Assembly: GCA_027532905.1 (NCBI GenBank)
Contig: JAPZUA010000002.1
Location: 1,116,001-1,180,000 of the forward strand
From: Magnetospirillum sp.
GTDB lineage: Bacteria > Pseudomonadota > Alphaproteobacteria > CACIAM-22H2
DNA: 64,000 nt
Direction: 5' to 3'
Both the position numbers and the translations under genes were made by a program. Under the pieces are notes generated by a model that was not told the DNA's origin, searched no databases, and worked only from the letters and a program-made list of their open reading frames with translations. Every line of letters begins with the position of its first letter. Position 1 is the first letter of the stretch. Below are positions 37,243 to 51,470 of this stretch, in pieces.

Positions 37243-37701
37243 TCACTCGTCGTTGTCGCCGAGCTTGCCGACAAAATCTTCGAAATCCTTCGCTTCGCGG
37301 AAGTTTTTGTAGACCGACGCAAAGCGGATATAGGCGACATGGTCGAGCGTGCGCAGCGCGTCCATCACCATCTCGCCGACTACGGTCGACGGAATTTCGC
37401 TTTCGCCCAAACTCTCGAGACGGCGCTGGATGCCCGAGACGATGCGCTCGACGCGATCGGGCTCGACCGGGCGCTTGCGCACCGCATGCGTCAGCGAGCG
37501 CAGGATCTTCTCGCGCTCGAAGGTTTCCTTCGCGCCGTTTTTCTTGACGATGGTGAGCTCGCGCAGCTGCACGCGCTCGAACGTGGTGAAACGCGAACCG
37601 CAAGACGGGCAGAAGCGCCGCCGCCGGATCGCCGAACCGTCTTCGGTCGGACGCGAATCTTTGACCTGGGTGTCTTCGTGGCCGCAAAACGGACAGCGCA
37701 T
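37243..37701 (-). CDS. nrdR: Transcriptional repressor NrdR
   Basis: A 152-residue repressor of ribonucleotide reductase genes. An N-terminal zinc ribbon has Cys3, Cys6, Cys31 and Cys34 ([10 protein letters not shown] and [11 protein letters not shown]). An ATP-cone follows from about residue 47 ([19 protein letters not shown]) that senses ATP and dATP. It sits between glyA and ribD, the usual place in alphaproteobacteria; no nrd gene is in the window. Confidence 0.97.
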   Translation of the reverse strand: MRCPFCGHEDTQVKDSRPTEDGSAIRRRRFCPSCGSRFTTFERVQLRELTIVKKNGAKETFEREKILRSLTHAVRKRPVEPDRVERIVSGIQRRLESLGESEIPSTVVGEMVMDALRTLDHVAYIRFASVYKNFREAKDFEDFVGKLGDNDE

Positions 37702-37731
37702 GGGCGGGATTTTCCCTTCTTCTTGTCAGGC

Positions 37732-39051
<1,320 letters not shown>

Positions 39052-39080
39052 CGGCAGAGTTTCCTTCGTTGAATAAGCAA

Positions 39081-39512
39081 TCAGCTGAGTTTGACGACGC
39101 GCGCCACGTGGCGCCCACCGTCGAATGGCGTGGTCAGAAAAACATCGAGGCACGCGCGCGCGGTTTCCGGCCCGATGAGGCGGGCACCCAGCACCAGCAC
39201 GTTGGCATCGTTGTGCTGGCGGCACAGGCGTGCCGACGTCTCGTCGTGGCAGAGCGCTGCGCGCAGATGGCGATGGCGGTTGGCGGCGATTGAAATGCCG
39301 ATGCCCGAGCCGCAGATGAGCACGCCGCGCGCGGCTTCGCCGGCCGCAACGCACGCCGCCAGACGGTCGGCATAGTCGGGATAGTCGACGCTGTCGGCCG
39401 TGTGCGTGCCCAAATCGACGACGCGATAGCCAAGCTCGGCCAAGCGTTTGGCCAGCATTGTCTTGAGCTCGACGCCGCCGTGATCGGCGGCAAGGGCGAT
39501 GGGTTCGGACAT
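39081..39512 (-). CDS. rpiB: Ribose-5-phosphate isomerase B
   Basis: A 143-residue enzyme interconverting ribose 5-phosphate and ribulose 5-phosphate. The N-terminal [12 protein letters not shown] and the catalytic Cys67 in [18 protein letters not shown] are clear, with [15 protein letters not shown] after. Ribulose 5-phosphate is the substrate of the downstream DHBP synthase, a metabolic fit, though rpiB-glyA adjacency is common in general. It follows a DUF6898 gene by 72 bases. Confidence 0.96.
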   Translation of the reverse strand: MSEPIALAADHGGVELKTMLAKRLAELGYRVVDLGTHTADSVDYPDYADRLAACVAAGEAARGVLICGSGIGISIAANRHRHLRAALCHDETSARLCRQHNDANVLVLGARLIGPETARACLDVFLTTPFDGGRHVARVVKLS

Positions 39513-39584
39513 GACGGGCCGGACCCTACCATATCTCGTTGCGGCTCGACAATTGGCCCCAAGCGATTGCGATTTCTGCGCTTT

Positions 39585-39782
39585 TCAGCGATTTGCCGCG
39601 ACGTCGATGCCGTGCCGCTTCAAGGCGGCGGCAAGCTTGCGCAAGGCATTGTTGCGCAGCACCAATTCGCTCGAATTGGAGGGGCCAACGATCGACACTT
39701 CGAGGCCGGTTTCGGCATCGATCGCCGTTGCCTTGGTAAAGGCGCCGATCTGGTGAAATTCGAACAGCGTTTCGCGCGGCAT
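39585..39782 (-). CDS. DUF6898 small protein
   Basis: A 65-residue protein beginning MPRETLFEFHQIGAFTKATA, with IDAETGLEVSIVGPSNSSEL and a C-terminal LRNNALRKLAAALKR. The pattern matches DUF6898, short proteins of unknown function widespread in Rhodospirillales and related alphaproteobacteria. No signal or membrane segment is visible. It is the first gene of the minus-strand run toward rpiB and divergent from the thioesterase at 39854. Confidence 0.82.
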   Translation of the reverse strand: MPRETLFEFHQIGAFTKATAIDAETGLEVSIVGPSNSSELVLRNNALRKLAAALKRHGIDVAANR

Positions 39783-39853
39783 GGCCCATTCGTTCGGTTG
39801 GTTGCGGCGTGCGGTTGGTTGCGAGGAAGATATTTTAGGTCTAAACTAATTTC

Positions 39854-40315
39854 ATGTCAGCCGACGTTTTCAGCATCGCGCAGCAGATCCGCTTCAGCCA
39901 TACCGATCCGGCGGGCATCGTCTATTTCCCGAACTATTTCGACTTCGCCAACGGCGTCGTCGAAGATTTCTACACCAAACGCCTCGGCGTGGACTACGCA
40001 AAGCTGATCTTCGCCGAGCGCCGGGCCACCCCTATCGTGCACGCGGCGTGCGATTTCTTCGCGCCGTCGCGCATGGGCGAAACGCTGGCGATGACGCTGC
40101 TGCTGGACCGCGTCGGGCAAAGCTCGATCGCGTTTTCGATCTTCGGGCACGACGCCGAGCGCTTGCGGCTGCAGTTGCGCATCGTGACGGTGTATATGGA
40201 CCTCGACAGCGGCAAGTCGACGCCGATTCCCGACGATCTGCGCCGTCGCTTTGCCGCCTACCAGCTCGCCGCCGCAGGCTGGACGCCGCCGCCCAAACCC
40301 GGAGCCGCCCCATGA
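39854..40315 (+). CDS. 4-hydroxybenzoyl-CoA thioesterase-type acyl-CoA thioesterase
   Basis: A 153-residue hotdog-fold protein. The catalytic segment IRFSHTDPAGIVYFPNYFDFAN (with the Asp in HTDPAG) is that of the 4-HBT/YbgC subgroup. The long strand of the hotdog follows (QSSIAFSIFGHD). The likely reaction is acyl-CoA or aryl-CoA hydrolysis. Its stop overlaps the start of the RidA-family gene, and a glutaryl-CoA dehydrogenase gene follows, so an acyl-CoA catabolic operon is likely. Confidence 0.9.
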   Translation: MSADVFSIAQQIRFSHTDPAGIVYFPNYFDFANGVVEDFYTKRLGVDYAKLIFAERRATPIVHAACDFFAPSRMGETLAMTLLLDRVGQSSIAFSIFGHDAERLRLQLRIVTVYMDLDSGKSTPIPDDLRRRFAAYQLAAAGWTPPPKPGAAP

Positions 40316-40722
40316 CCCAAGCCCCGCACCACGCGATCCTACCGCCCGGCTGGGACAAGCCCAAAGGCTATGCCAACGCGATCGTCGCGAGCGGGCGCCA
40401 GATTTTCATCGCAGGCCAAATCGGCTGGAACCCCGCCAACTCGACCTTCGAAAGCGACGCCTTCGTCGACCAGGCGCGCCAGGCACTCGCCAACATCGCG
40501 GCCCTTTTGACCGCCGCCGGGGCATCGCCCGCCCATCTTGTGCGCCTCACCTGGTACGTCGTCGACAAACACGAATATCTCGCAAATCTTGCCGCCGTCG
40601 GCGGTGCCTATCGCGACGTTCTGGGTCGCAATTTTCCGGCGATGACGCTGGTCGAAGTCAAATCGCTGCTCGAGCCGCGCGCGCGCGTCGAGATCGAAGC
40701 GACCGCCGTTCTGCCGGATTAG
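40312..40722 (+). CDS. RidA family protein
   Basis: A 136-residue protein of the YjgF/YER057c/UK114 fold. ANAIVASGRQIFIAGQIGWN is the family start, LVRLTWYVVDKHEY the middle, and the C-terminal ARVEIEATAVLPD contains the invariant Glu-Ile-Glu segment with an Arg just before it (RARVEIE). RidA proteins deaminate reactive enamine/imine intermediates; this subgroup is not necessarily that enzyme. Coupled by ATGA to the upstream thioesterase, with the next gene 63 bases on. Confidence 0.9.
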   Translation: MTQAPHHAILPPGWDKPKGYANAIVASGRQIFIAGQIGWNPANSTFESDAFVDQARQALANIAALLTAAGASPAHLVRLTWYVVDKHEYLANLAAVGGAYRDVLGRNFPAMTLVEVKSLLEPRARVEIEATAVLPD

Positions 40723-40785
40723 GTGGCCAGCCGCCGCGCGCGCTCTATAATCCCTTCCGAAGAAGCTGCCCTCGAGGATTTCGCC

Positions 40786-41988
40786 ATGCCCGACACCGCC
40801 CCCGCTCCGACGAAAAAAGCCGCCTTCCAGTGGGAAGATCCGTTCCTGATGGACGCCGATCTCACCGAAGAAGAGCGCATGATCCGCGACGCCGCGCGCG
40901 ATTATTGCCAGGAGAAGCTTGCGCCGCGCGTGCAGCACGCGTTTCGCGAAGAAACGACCGACCGGTCGATCTTCAACGAAATGGGCGCCCTCGGCTTTCT
41001 GGGTTCCACAATCGAGGGCTATGGCTGTGCGGGCACCTCGTACGTGGCCTACGGCATCATCGCGCGCGAAGTCGAGCGCGTTGACAGCGGCTATCGTTCG
41101 ATGATGAGCGTGCAGTCCTCGCTCGTGATGTATCCGATCCACGCTTACGGCACCGAGGCCCAGCGCCAGAAATACCTGCCCAAGCTTGCGACCGGCGAAT
41201 GGGTCGGCTGCTTCGGCTTGACCGAGCCCGACCACGGCTCGGATCCCGGCGGCATGCTCACGCGCGCGCGCAAAGTGGCCGACGGCTACGTGCTGTCGGG
41301 CAGCAAAATGTGGATCTCGAATTCGCCGATCGCCGACGTGTTCGTCGTGTGGGCCAAGGACGATGCCGGTGAGATCCGCGGCTTCGTGCTCGAAAAAGGC
41401 ATGAAGGGCCTGTCCGCCCCGAAGATCGAAGGCAAGTTCAGCTTGCGCGCCTCGATCACGGGCGAAATCGTTATGGACGACGTGCATGTGCCCGAAGACG
41501 CGCTGCTGCCGAATGTCAAAGGTCTCAAAGGCCCGTTCGGCTGCCTCAACCGCGCGCGCTACGGCATTGCATGGGGCGCTCTCGGTGCGGCCGAATTCTG
41601 CTGGCATGCCGCGTTGCGCTATACGCTCGAGCGCAAGATGTTCGGCCGCCCCATCGCGGCCAACCAGCTCATCCAAAAGAAACTCGCCGACATGCAGACC
41701 GAAATTTCGATCGGCCTGCTCGCCTGCCTGCGCGCCGGGCGCCTGATGGACGAAGGGCGCTTGGCGCCCGAGACCATCAGCATCATCAAGCGCAACAGCT
41801 GCGGCAAAGCGCTCGACATTGCGCGTATGGCGCGCGACATGCACGGCGGCAACGGCATCATGGACGAGTACGGCGTGATCCGGCACATGCTCAATCTCGA
41901 AACCGTGAACACGTATGAAGGTACGCACGACATCCATGCGCTGATCTTGGGTCGCGCGCAGACGGGAATTCAGGCGTTCGGACCCTAA
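40786..41988 (+). CDS. gcdH: Glutaryl-CoA dehydrogenase
   Basis: A 400-residue acyl-CoA dehydrogenase that oxidises and decarboxylates glutaryl-CoA to crotonyl-CoA, using FAD and passing electrons to ETF, in lysine and tryptophan breakdown. The start [20 protein letters not shown], the [15 protein letters not shown] and [18 protein letters not shown] segments, and the catalytic Glu378 in [12 protein letters not shown] match the GCDH subgroup. ATG 40786 has GAGGA upstream; the open frame starting at 40723 runs through the gap. The upstream thioesterase and RidA are likely in the same operon. Confidence 0.95.
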   Translation: MPDTAPAPTKKAAFQWEDPFLMDADLTEEERMIRDAARDYCQEKLAPRVQHAFREETTDRSIFNEMGALGFLGSTIEGYGCAGTSYVAYGIIAREVERVDSGYRSMMSVQSSLVMYPIHAYGTEAQRQKYLPKLATGEWVGCFGLTEPDHGSDPGGMLTRARKVADGYVLSGSKMWISNSPIADVFVVWAKDDAGEIRGFVLEKGMKGLSAPKIEGKFSLRASITGEIVMDDVHVPEDALLPNVKGLKGPFGCLNRARYGIAWGALGAAEFCWHAALRYTLERKMFGRPIAANQLIQKKLADMQTEISIGLLACLRAGRLMDEGRLAPETISIIKRNSCGKALDIARMARDMHGGNGIMDEYGVIRHMLNLETVNTYEGTHDIHALILGRAQTGIQAFGP

Positions 41989-42009
41989 CGCTGTCATCCA
42001 AACTTCACG

Positions 42010-43272
<1,263 letters not shown>

Positions 43273-43294
43273 GCGATCCGCCATAGTGGACGCG

Positions 43295-43648
43295 ATGTTG
43301 CGCGTTCTGACGCTTCTGCTGCTCTGCCAGTTGGCCGGCGAAATCGCGGCACGCGCCGCGAGTTTGCCATTGCCGGGGCCTGTGATCGGTATGGTCTTGA
43401 TGCTCGGCTGGCTCGCCTACAAAGGCGGCGTGGATGCCGACACGGGCAAAGTCGCGGGCGGCCTGCTCGAACATCTGTCGTTGCTGTTCGTGCCTGCCGG
43501 TGTCGGCGTCGTGCTGCATCTCGACATCATTGCGGCCGAGTGGCCCGCCATTCTGGCGGCCCTGTTCGTCTCGACGTTGGCCGCAATCCTCGCTGCCGCC
43601 GCAACGATGCGTTGGCTTGCGCCAACCGATGGCGGCTCGTCGAAATGA
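43295..43648 (+). CDS. CidA/LrgA family holin-like membrane protein
   Basis: A 117-residue protein with about four membrane helices (LRVLTLLLLCQLAGEIAARA, then LPLPGPVIGMVLMLGWLAY). The PGPVIGM motif is diagnostic of the CidA/LrgA family. The family affects murein hydrolase export or small-carboxylate transport (pyruvate) in other bacteria. ATG 43295 is preferred over GTG 43286. Its stop overlaps the lrgB start (ATGA), and it follows the histidine kinase by 22 bases. Confidence 0.92.
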   Translation: MLRVLTLLLLCQLAGEIAARAASLPLPGPVIGMVLMLGWLAYKGGVDADTGKVAGGLLEHLSLLFVPAGVGVVLHLDIIAAEWPAILAALFVSTLAAILAAAATMRWLAPTDGGSSK

Positions 43649-44364
43649 GCGATCAGCTGTTCCAAGCCTGGGTTTATCTTGCGGCGACCCCGCTCGTGGG
43701 GCTGACGGCCACCCTGCTCGCCTACCAGATCGGATATGCCGTATTCTTGCGCGCCAACCGCAATCCGCTTGCCAATCCGGTGCTGATTGCGATCGCGCTG
43801 CTGGCCGTCCTTCTCTGGATTTCAGACACGTCGTACCAGCGCTATTTCGAGGGCGCCCAGTTCGTGCATTTCCTGCTTGGGCCCGCGACGGTCGCACTTG
43901 CCGTGCCGCTTTACCGAAACTTCCAGACGATCCGCCGCACGGCCTTTGCGATCGGTGCGGCGATCGTCGTGGGCTCGCTTGTCGCGATCGTGACGGGGAT
44001 CGGCACAGCGTGGCTGCTGGGTGCTTCGCGCCAGACGCTGTTGAGCCTTGCGCCGAAATCGGCGACGACGCCGGTTGCGATGGGCATTTCCGAGCAGATC
44101 GGCGGCCTGCCCTCTCTCACGGCGGCCCTCGTGATCTTGACCGGTATCATCGGCGCGACCTTCGCAACCTTACTGCTCAACGCCGCCGGCATCAAAGATT
44201 GGCGCGCGCGGGGACTTAGCGTGGGCATCGCTGCACACGGCATTGGGACGGCGCGCGCGTTTCAGGTCAATGAAGTCGCGGGTGCGTTTGCGGGCGTGGG
44301 CATGGGCTTGAGTGCCCTCGCCACGTCCCTGCTGGTGCCGGCGATCGTGAAACTGCTGCTCTAG
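43645..44364 (+). CDS. LrgB family protein
   Basis: A 239-residue protein with about 6-8 membrane helices. LGPATVALAVPLYRN, SLAPKSATTPVAMGISEQIGG and GIAAHGIGTARAFQ are the LrgB signatures. With the overlapping LrgA gene it forms the usual two-component membrane pair. In several bacteria LrgAB is under control of a sensor kinase, and here one stands directly upstream on the same strand, although the regulator partner is missing. Confidence 0.94.
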   Translation: MSDQLFQAWVYLAATPLVGLTATLLAYQIGYAVFLRANRNPLANPVLIAIALLAVLLWISDTSYQRYFEGAQFVHFLLGPATVALAVPLYRNFQTIRRTAFAIGAAIVVGSLVAIVTGIGTAWLLGASRQTLLSLAPKSATTPVAMGISEQIGGLPSLTAALVILTGIIGATFATLLLNAAGIKDWRARGLSVGIAAHGIGTARAFQVNEVAGAFAGVGMGLSALATSLLVPAIVKLLL

Positions 44365-44369
44365 CGGCT

Positions 44370-44864
44370 TTACTCGGCCGCAGACGTGACCTGCGGGGCG
44401 AACCCGCCCTGCCCGATCGCCGCAATCCAGAACTGTTCCATGCGGCGCAGCGTGTTCTCGAGCTGCGTCAGATCCTGGGGATTGAGCGTCGAGCGCGTGA
44501 GCTCGTCGGCATGGCGCTCGAACACCTTGTCGAGCAGCCCGTGCAGCTTGATGCCGGTCTCGGTCAGCTTCACGCGCACCGAGCGGCGGTCGTGCGGGCT
44601 GCGCGCCTGCGAGATGTACTCGTTGTCGATGAGTTTCTTGAGATTGTAAGAAACGTTCGAACCCAGATAGTAGCCGCGCTGCGTGAGTTCGCCCACGGTG
44701 AGCTCGTCGGGGCCGATATTGTAGAGGATCAGCGCCTGGACGTTGTTGATGTCGCGAATGCCCATGCGGTCAAGCTCGAGTTTCACGACCTCGAGAAACT
44801 GGCGATGCAAACGCTCAACCAGCGAAACCGAATCCAGATAGTCCTTTTTCAGCGACATGCTCAT
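44370..44864 (-). CDS. ldtR: MarR family transcriptional regulator (LdtR type)
   Basis: A 164-residue winged-helix regulator starting MSMSLKKDYLDSVSLVERL. The segments VKLELDRMGIRDINNVQALI, ELTQRGYYLGSNVSYNLKKL and RSPHDRRSVRVKLTETG match LdtR, known in alphaproteobacteria as a regulator of an L,D-transpeptidase gene and of stress tolerance. No transpeptidase gene is in this window. A perfect inverted repeat 19 bases upstream of its start (44883-44900) is a good autoregulatory operator. It converges on lrgB with 5 bases between stops. Confidence 0.92.
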   Translation of the reverse strand: MSMSLKKDYLDSVSLVERLHRQFLEVVKLELDRMGIRDINNVQALILYNIGPDELTVGELTQRGYYLGSNVSYNLKKLIDNEYISQARSPHDRRSVRVKLTETGIKLHGLLDKVFERHADELTRSTLNPQDLTQLENTLRRMEQFWIAAIGQGGFAPQVTSAAE

Positions 44865-44882
44865 GACCCCAAAAACTCACAT

Positions 44883-44900
44883 GTATTTTAACCAAAATAC
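44883..44900 (-). promoter_or_regulatory. Candidate MarR/LdtR operator
   Basis: GTATTTT and AAAATAC form a perfect 7-bp inverted repeat with a four-base spacer, in an AT-rich patch 19 bases before the ldtR start codon. The size and AT-rich palindrome are typical for MarR dimers. Its position would block ldtR transcription or translation initiation. Confidence 0.65.
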
Positions 44901-44914
44901 GGGGAAGCGCCCGA

Positions 44915-44928
44915 TAAGTCATGACTTA
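44915..44928 (-). promoter_or_regulatory. Perfect 14-bp palindrome across the mmsB stop codon
   Basis: TAAGTCATGACTTA reads the same on both strands and includes the last codons and TGA stop of the 3-hydroxyisobutyrate dehydrogenase gene. It is only 15 bases from the GTATTTT inverted repeat, so it could be part of the ldtR control region or chance. Confidence 0.35.
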
Positions 44929-45791
44929 CCTTGCAACATATTGATAATGCCCGAAAAATCTTTTGCGCCAAGGCCCGCCGAAGCCATCAAAGCATACAAA
45001 GACTGGGCTGCAGCCCCCATCGGCGTCGCTTGGCCGACAGTTTGCGCTGCATTTTGCGCAAGCTTCAGATCCTTCAACATCATGTCGGCCGTGAAGCCGG
45101 GCTTGTAGTCGCGATTGGCAGGCGAGGTCGGCACCGGGCCCGGCACCGGGCAATAGGTCGTCATCGACCAGCATTGGCCCGAGGATTTCGAACTGATGTC
45201 GAACAGCTTCTGCGCATCGAGCCCGAGCTTGGCGGCAAGGCTGAAACCTTCGGCGACCGCGATCATCGAAATGCCGAGAATCATATTGTTGCAGATTTTG
45301 GCGGCTTGGCCGTTGCCAGGCCCGCCGGCATGCACGATCGTTTTGCCCATCTGGGCAAGATAGGGCTGGGCACGCGCGAAACCGCCTTCGCTGCCGCCGA
45401 CCATGAAGGTCAATGTCCCCGCCTCCGCCCCGGTCGTTCCGCCGGAGACGGGCGCGTCGAGCATCTCGAGCCCGCGCGCGGCCGCATCGGCCGCCACGCG
45501 GCGCGCCGTATCGACGTCGATGGTCGAACAATCGATCAAAAGCGTGCCGGCTTTGGCGGCAGGCAGCACCTCGCCATAGACCTTCTGCACATGCGGGCCT
45601 GCGGGCAGCATCGTCACGACAATGTCCGCACCCGCGGCTGCATCGGCGGCCGACGCGCACGCAATGGCACCGGCCGCCGCGATGTTCGCCGCCGCCACGT
45701 CGAAGCCACGCACAACGTGCCCTGCTTTGACGAGGTTGCGCGCCATCGGCCCGCCCATATTGCCCAAACCGATAAATGCGACTGTCGCCAT
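44919..45791 (-). CDS. mmsB: 3-hydroxyisobutyrate dehydrogenase
   Basis: A 290-residue NAD-dependent enzyme oxidising 3-hydroxyisobutyrate to methylmalonate semialdehyde in valine breakdown. The nucleotide loop FIGLGNMGGPMARNL (7-21), the substrate loop DAPVSGGTTGAEAG and the catalytic Lys165 in GNGQAAKICNNM are clear, and SGQCWSMTTYCPVPG is typical of this dehydrogenase. AAGGAG precedes ATG 45791. It follows the hydrolase gene by 19 bases. No methylmalonate semialdehyde dehydrogenase is adjacent. Confidence 0.95.
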   Translation of the reverse strand: MATVAFIGLGNMGGPMARNLVKAGHVVRGFDVAAANIAAAGAIACASAADAAAGADIVVTMLPAGPHVQKVYGEVLPAAKAGTLLIDCSTIDVDTARRVAADAAARGLEMLDAPVSGGTTGAEAGTLTFMVGGSEGGFARAQPYLAQMGKTIVHAGGPGNGQAAKICNNMILGISMIAVAEGFSLAAKLGLDAQKLFDISSKSSGQCWSMTTYCPVPGPVPTSPANRDYKPGFTADMMLKDLKLAQNAAQTVGQATPMGAAAQSLYALMASAGLGAKDFSGIINMLQGKS

Positions 45792-45810
45792 CTTGTGAGG
45801 CTCCTTTTTG

Positions 45811-46869
45811 TCAGTCGATGAAGGTGAGTTCGTCGCCGAGTGCGAGCGGTGCGAAATAGCGCGCGACGGCGGCCGCATCGACCGCGTCGAGCGAGGCAGG
45901 CGTCCATCGGGGCGCCTGGTCCTTGTCGACCAGAACGGCGCGAATGCCTTCGTAGAAATCGTCGGCCGCCATGCAGCGCTGGACCATGCGGAATTCCATG
46001 CGCAGCGCATCTTCGATCGACAGCGCCGTGCCGAGATCGAGCTGCCGCAGCGAGATTTTGAGACTGGTCGGGCTCATCTTGCGCAAGCGCAAGGCGAGCT
46101 TCGCGGTCCATTCCTGCCCCTCGGCATCCAGGGCCGCCAAAATCCCTTCGATGCTGTCGGGTGCGAAGCAGCGCGCGATCGCGGCTTCGCGCGCGGGCAA
46201 TTCAGCCGGCCCCGGATCGGCATGAAACGCGGCCAACACGCGCTCGGCCGCATCGTCGCCCAAGGCCGCTTCGAGCTCGGCCAAGCGTGCACTCGGCACA
46301 TAATGTGTGGCGAGCCCGAGGTGGAGAAGATCGGCCGCCTTCAGCCGCTCGCCGGTCAGCCCCAGGAAACGGCCCATGCGACCGGGCAAGCGCGGCAGAA
46401 AATACGAGCCGCCGACATCCGGGAACAGACCGATGGCGGTTTCGGGCATCGCAAACAGCGTACGCTCGGTTGCCACGCGATAACGCCCATGCACCGACAA
46501 GCCCACGCCGCCGCCCATGCAAATACCGTCGATCAGCGACACGATGGGCTTCGGGAACCGCGCGAGCTGTCGGTTCAGGCGGTATTCTTCGAAAAAGAAA
46601 TCACGCGTAAGCGCGCTTTGTTTGCCGCCGCGCTTGGCGGCAAGCCCCGCCTCGTAGGCCGCGCGCACATCGCCGCCCGCACAAAAGGCGCGCTCGCCCG
46701 CGGCTTTGAGCACGATCTGGCGCACGGACGCGGCCGCCGCCCATTCGCGCAGCTTCGGCGCGAGTGCTTCGATCATGCCAAGCGTGAGCGCATTGAGCGC
46801 TTTGGGGCGATTCAAGATTGCCGTCGCCGTCTGGCCGTTCGTGCCGAACAGGATTTCCGCTTCGTCCAC
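45811..46869 (-). CDS. 3-hydroxyisobutyryl-CoA hydrolase
   Basis: A 352-residue crotonase-fold hydrolase of valine breakdown, releasing free 3-hydroxyisobutyrate. The segments FCAGGDVRAAYEAG, GICMGGGVGLSVHGRYRVAT and FAMPETAIGLFPDVGGSYFL hold the catalytic Glu143 and Asp151. I chose GTG 46869 because GGAG lies about 9 bases upstream; a TTG at 46899 would extend into the histidine kinase gene. Length fits the HIBCH family (about 350). It follows the kinase stop so closely that it must be co-transcribed with it. Confidence 0.93.
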   Translation of the reverse strand: MDEAEILFGTNGQTATAILNRPKALNALTLGMIEALAPKLREWAAAASVRQIVLKAAGERAFCAGGDVRAAYEAGLAAKRGGKQSALTRDFFFEEYRLNRQLARFPKPIVSLIDGICMGGGVGLSVHGRYRVATERTLFAMPETAIGLFPDVGGSYFLPRLPGRMGRFLGLTGERLKAADLLHLGLATHYVPSARLAELEAALGDDAAERVLAAFHADPGPAELPAREAAIARCFAPDSIEGILAALDAEGQEWTAKLALRLRKMSPTSLKISLRQLDLGTALSIEDALRMEFRMVQRCMAADDFYEGIRAVLVDKDQAPRWTPASLDAVDAAAVARYFAPLALGDELTFID

Positions 46870-46885
46870 TTTGTGTCGCTCCGCT

Positions 46886-48532
46886 CTAGCTGGCCGCAAC
46901 CCGCGTCGGCGGCAAGATCAGCACCGCTGTCGTGCCGGCACCCAACACGCTCTCGAGATGCAGCGTGCCGCCATGCAGCTCGGCAAGCCCGCGCGAAATC
47001 GCAAGCCCAAGCCCCGTGCCCGGCACGTCGGAAGCTGCGATGCCGCGCAGCCGCTCGAAAGGTACGAACACGGTTTCGAGGGCTTCGCCCGGGATGCCGG
47101 GCCCGTTGTCGCGCACGCGCAGCTCGACGCTGCCGTCCCGCAAGTGATTGACCGCAAGATCGACGCGCCCGTCCGCCGGCGTGAATTTGACCGCGTTCGA
47201 CAGAAGATTCAGCAGAATCTGCATCAAGGCACGCCGATCGCCGTGCAGGACGATCGCGCTAAGTGCGGGCGCCTGGACGTCGATATTCTTCACGCGCGCA
47301 AGGCCGAATGTCGCGTCGATCGCAGCGCCGATCAGCGCTGCAAGATCGACCTTCTCGTTGCGCAAATCGAAACGGCCCGCTTCGATCTTCGTGAGATCGA
47401 GCAGCTCGTTGATGAGCTGCAGCAGATGCTGCCCGCTCTGCTCGATGGCACGCGCGAATTCGCGGATCTTTTCGGGCGCGATGCGCTCGCTCTCGGCCAG
47501 CATCGAGGAATAGCCGATGATGCCGTTGAGCGGCGTGCGCAGTTCGTGGCTGGCGGTCGCAAGAAACATCGATTTGATCTGGCTCGCGGCCTCGGCCTTG
47601 CGCCGCTCGGCGGCAAGGGCAGAGATCGTCAAAGCCGTCATCGCCAAAGACACGACGAGCACGCAGGCGAGCTGCAAGCCATTGCCTGCCCCGGTCTGGA
47701 AGGGCCCGAGCCCCGCGACCGTGCTGGCGCACGCGACGATCGCCACAAGCGAAATCAAAGTCTGTGCGGCGCGCAGCGACATGCGCAGCGTGATCCATGC
47801 CGCCGGCACGACGAGCAGAAACGGATAGGCCCACGACACGACCGAATTGGGCGTGAGCTGTATCTGGAAGATTGCCACCGCCGACAGAGCAACCGCCGCC
47901 CACACGACGCGATCCGAATTCTTGGCCGTCTCGCTTCGGCTCGTATCCGGTTCGCGCTCGAGCCGCAGCCACAGGATGACGGTCACCGCCAGAAAGAGCG
48001 TGCCGCCGCTGTCAGTCAGCAGCCAGCCGAGCCAAATCGAGCCGACGGTCGCAAGATCGAAGCCGCTGCCTGCCGACACCGTCAAAGCGCCGCCCAAGCC
48101 GCTGATCGCCGGGCTCAGCAAAGTCGCATAGAGCAGAAAGGCCGATACGCCCTTGATGCTCGCGAACATCCCGCCCGATGGCCGGTGCCGGCGCAGCAAT
48201 ATCGCCGCGACGAGAGGACCCGCTGTATTGGTTGTTGCGATCGCCAAGGCCGGCAGAATCGGCGTGTCGAACAAAACAAAATTCGCAAGAAACGCGCCGA
48301 CGAAGATCCCGCCCGCAAGACCAAAGCCGCCGGCGATCGCGGCCACCATCGCAACGCTGGTCGGCAGCCAGATCGGGGCCGGAAACAGCCCGTATTCGGC
48401 AAAGAAACGGGACACGATCGTCGCCAGCACGAAATACGCCGTCGCAACGGCACCGTTCGCGGCGAGCCACGGCACGGCGCGTCGCGTCTGCAGAAAGTCG
48501 GGAAGCCACGGATTGGCGGCAGCGATCATCAT
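46886..48532 (-). CDS. MASE1-domain sensor histidine kinase
   Basis: A 548-residue membrane kinase. A MASE1-type region of about 8 helices (residues ~20-300, e.g. [20 protein letters not shown]) is followed by HisKA with His329 ([19 protein letters not shown]) and an ATPase domain ([43 protein letters not shown]). No receiver domain or response regulator gene is nearby. It stands 64 bases after the isobutyryl-CoA dehydrogenase gene and 16 bases before the start chosen for the 3-hydroxyisobutyryl-CoA hydrolase. This places it inside the valine operon. Confidence 0.92.
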   Translation of the reverse strand: MMIAAANPWLPDFLQTRRAVPWLAANGAVATAYFVLATIVSRFFAEYGLFPAPIWLPTSVAMVAAIAGGFGLAGGIFVGAFLANFVLFDTPILPALAIATTNTAGPLVAAILLRRHRPSGGMFASIKGVSAFLLYATLLSPAISGLGGALTVSAGSGFDLATVGSIWLGWLLTDSGGTLFLAVTVILWLRLEREPDTSRSETAKNSDRVVWAAVALSAVAIFQIQLTPNSVVSWAYPFLLVVPAAWITLRMSLRAAQTLISLVAIVACASTVAGLGPFQTGAGNGLQLACVLVVSLAMTALTISALAAERRKAEAASQIKSMFLATASHELRTPLNGIIGYSSMLAESERIAPEKIREFARAIEQSGQHLLQLINELLDLTKIEAGRFDLRNEKVDLAALIGAAIDATFGLARVKNIDVQAPALSAIVLHGDRRALMQILLNLLSNAVKFTPADGRVDLAVNHLRDGSVELRVRDNGPGIPGEALETVFVPFERLRGIAASDVPGTGLGLAISRGLAELHGGTLHLESVLGAGTTAVLILPPTRVAAS

Positions 48533-48596
48533 GGGGCGAGCCTAGCGTCAAACCGCCGCCGATTGCCACAGGCAAGCGGCGGATGCGGGCGCGGGC

Positions 48597-50844
<2,248 letters not shown>

Positions 50845-50853
50845 CCCCCGTTG

Positions 50854-51456
50854 ATGGAAGAATCAGCGCTGTTTTTTGTCGAAGGCTTGCTGCTGGGCGC
50901 CCTGCTCGCCGCACCGTTCAACGACCGCGGGATTGCCCTTGTTGGCCGCAGCCGCCGCGACGGCTTTGCGTCCGGCATTGCGGCGGGCTGCGGCAGCGCC
51001 TTCGCGGATCTCGTCTATGCTGGCCTTGCCGGCTATCTGGTTGCGGGCCTGCTCGCCGGCTGGATCGCCGACAACGACTGGGTACGGCAGTTCGGCGCGA
51101 TGATGCTGCTGTGGCTGGGGTGGCAGGCCTACAACGCGCCGTTGATCGCCCCTGCCCCACCCGAAGGCGGCAGATCGCTGCTGCAGGCGGCAACTTCTTC
51201 GTTTTCGCCCGCGATCGGCAATCCGACTTGCCTGGTGGTATTCGTCACCGTGTTCATTGCCCTAGGCGCCGATCGCGGCGGGGCGGATGCGGCGGCGAAT
51301 CTTGCGCTCGGCGTGTTCCTGGGGGCTGTCGGCTGGGGAATCGCGCTTGCGGCATCGCAAGCGGCGATCGACGCGGCAAGCCAGCGAACGATCAACCGCA
51401 CGTCGGCCGTGCTGCTTGCAATCGCTGCTTTTGCGGTCGCCGGCGGCTTCGTGTGA
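50854..51456 (+). CDS. LysE-type transporter
   Basis: A 200-residue membrane protein with about six helices, starting EESALFFVEGLLLGALLAAP, typical of LysE/RhtB exporters, with SAIGNP-like FSPAIGNPTCLVVFVTVF in the middle. Such proteins export amino acids or related small molecules; the substrate is unknown. It begins 9 bases after the hemB stop, so it may be co-transcribed with hemB. Confidence 0.82.
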   Translation: MEESALFFVEGLLLGALLAAPFNDRGIALVGRSRRDGFASGIAAGCGSAFADLVYAGLAGYLVAGLLAGWIADNDWVRQFGAMMLLWLGWQAYNAPLIAPAPPEGGRSLLQAATSSFSPAIGNPTCLVVFVTVFIALGADRGGADAAANLALGVFLGAVGWGIALAASQAAIDAASQRTINRTSAVLLAIAAFAVAGGFV

Positions 51457-51470
51457 AACGAGGGCTGCGG

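Noticed and set aside
37226-37340. A longer N-terminus for RibD reaching into nrdR.
   Set aside because: The added residues are not RibD-like and overlap the NrdR C-terminus; ATG 37226 begins the conserved deaminase domain.
50854-51456. The membrane protein after hemB as part of a haem export system.
   Set aside because: Its sequence is LysE-like and has no haem-related motif; adjacency alone is not enough.
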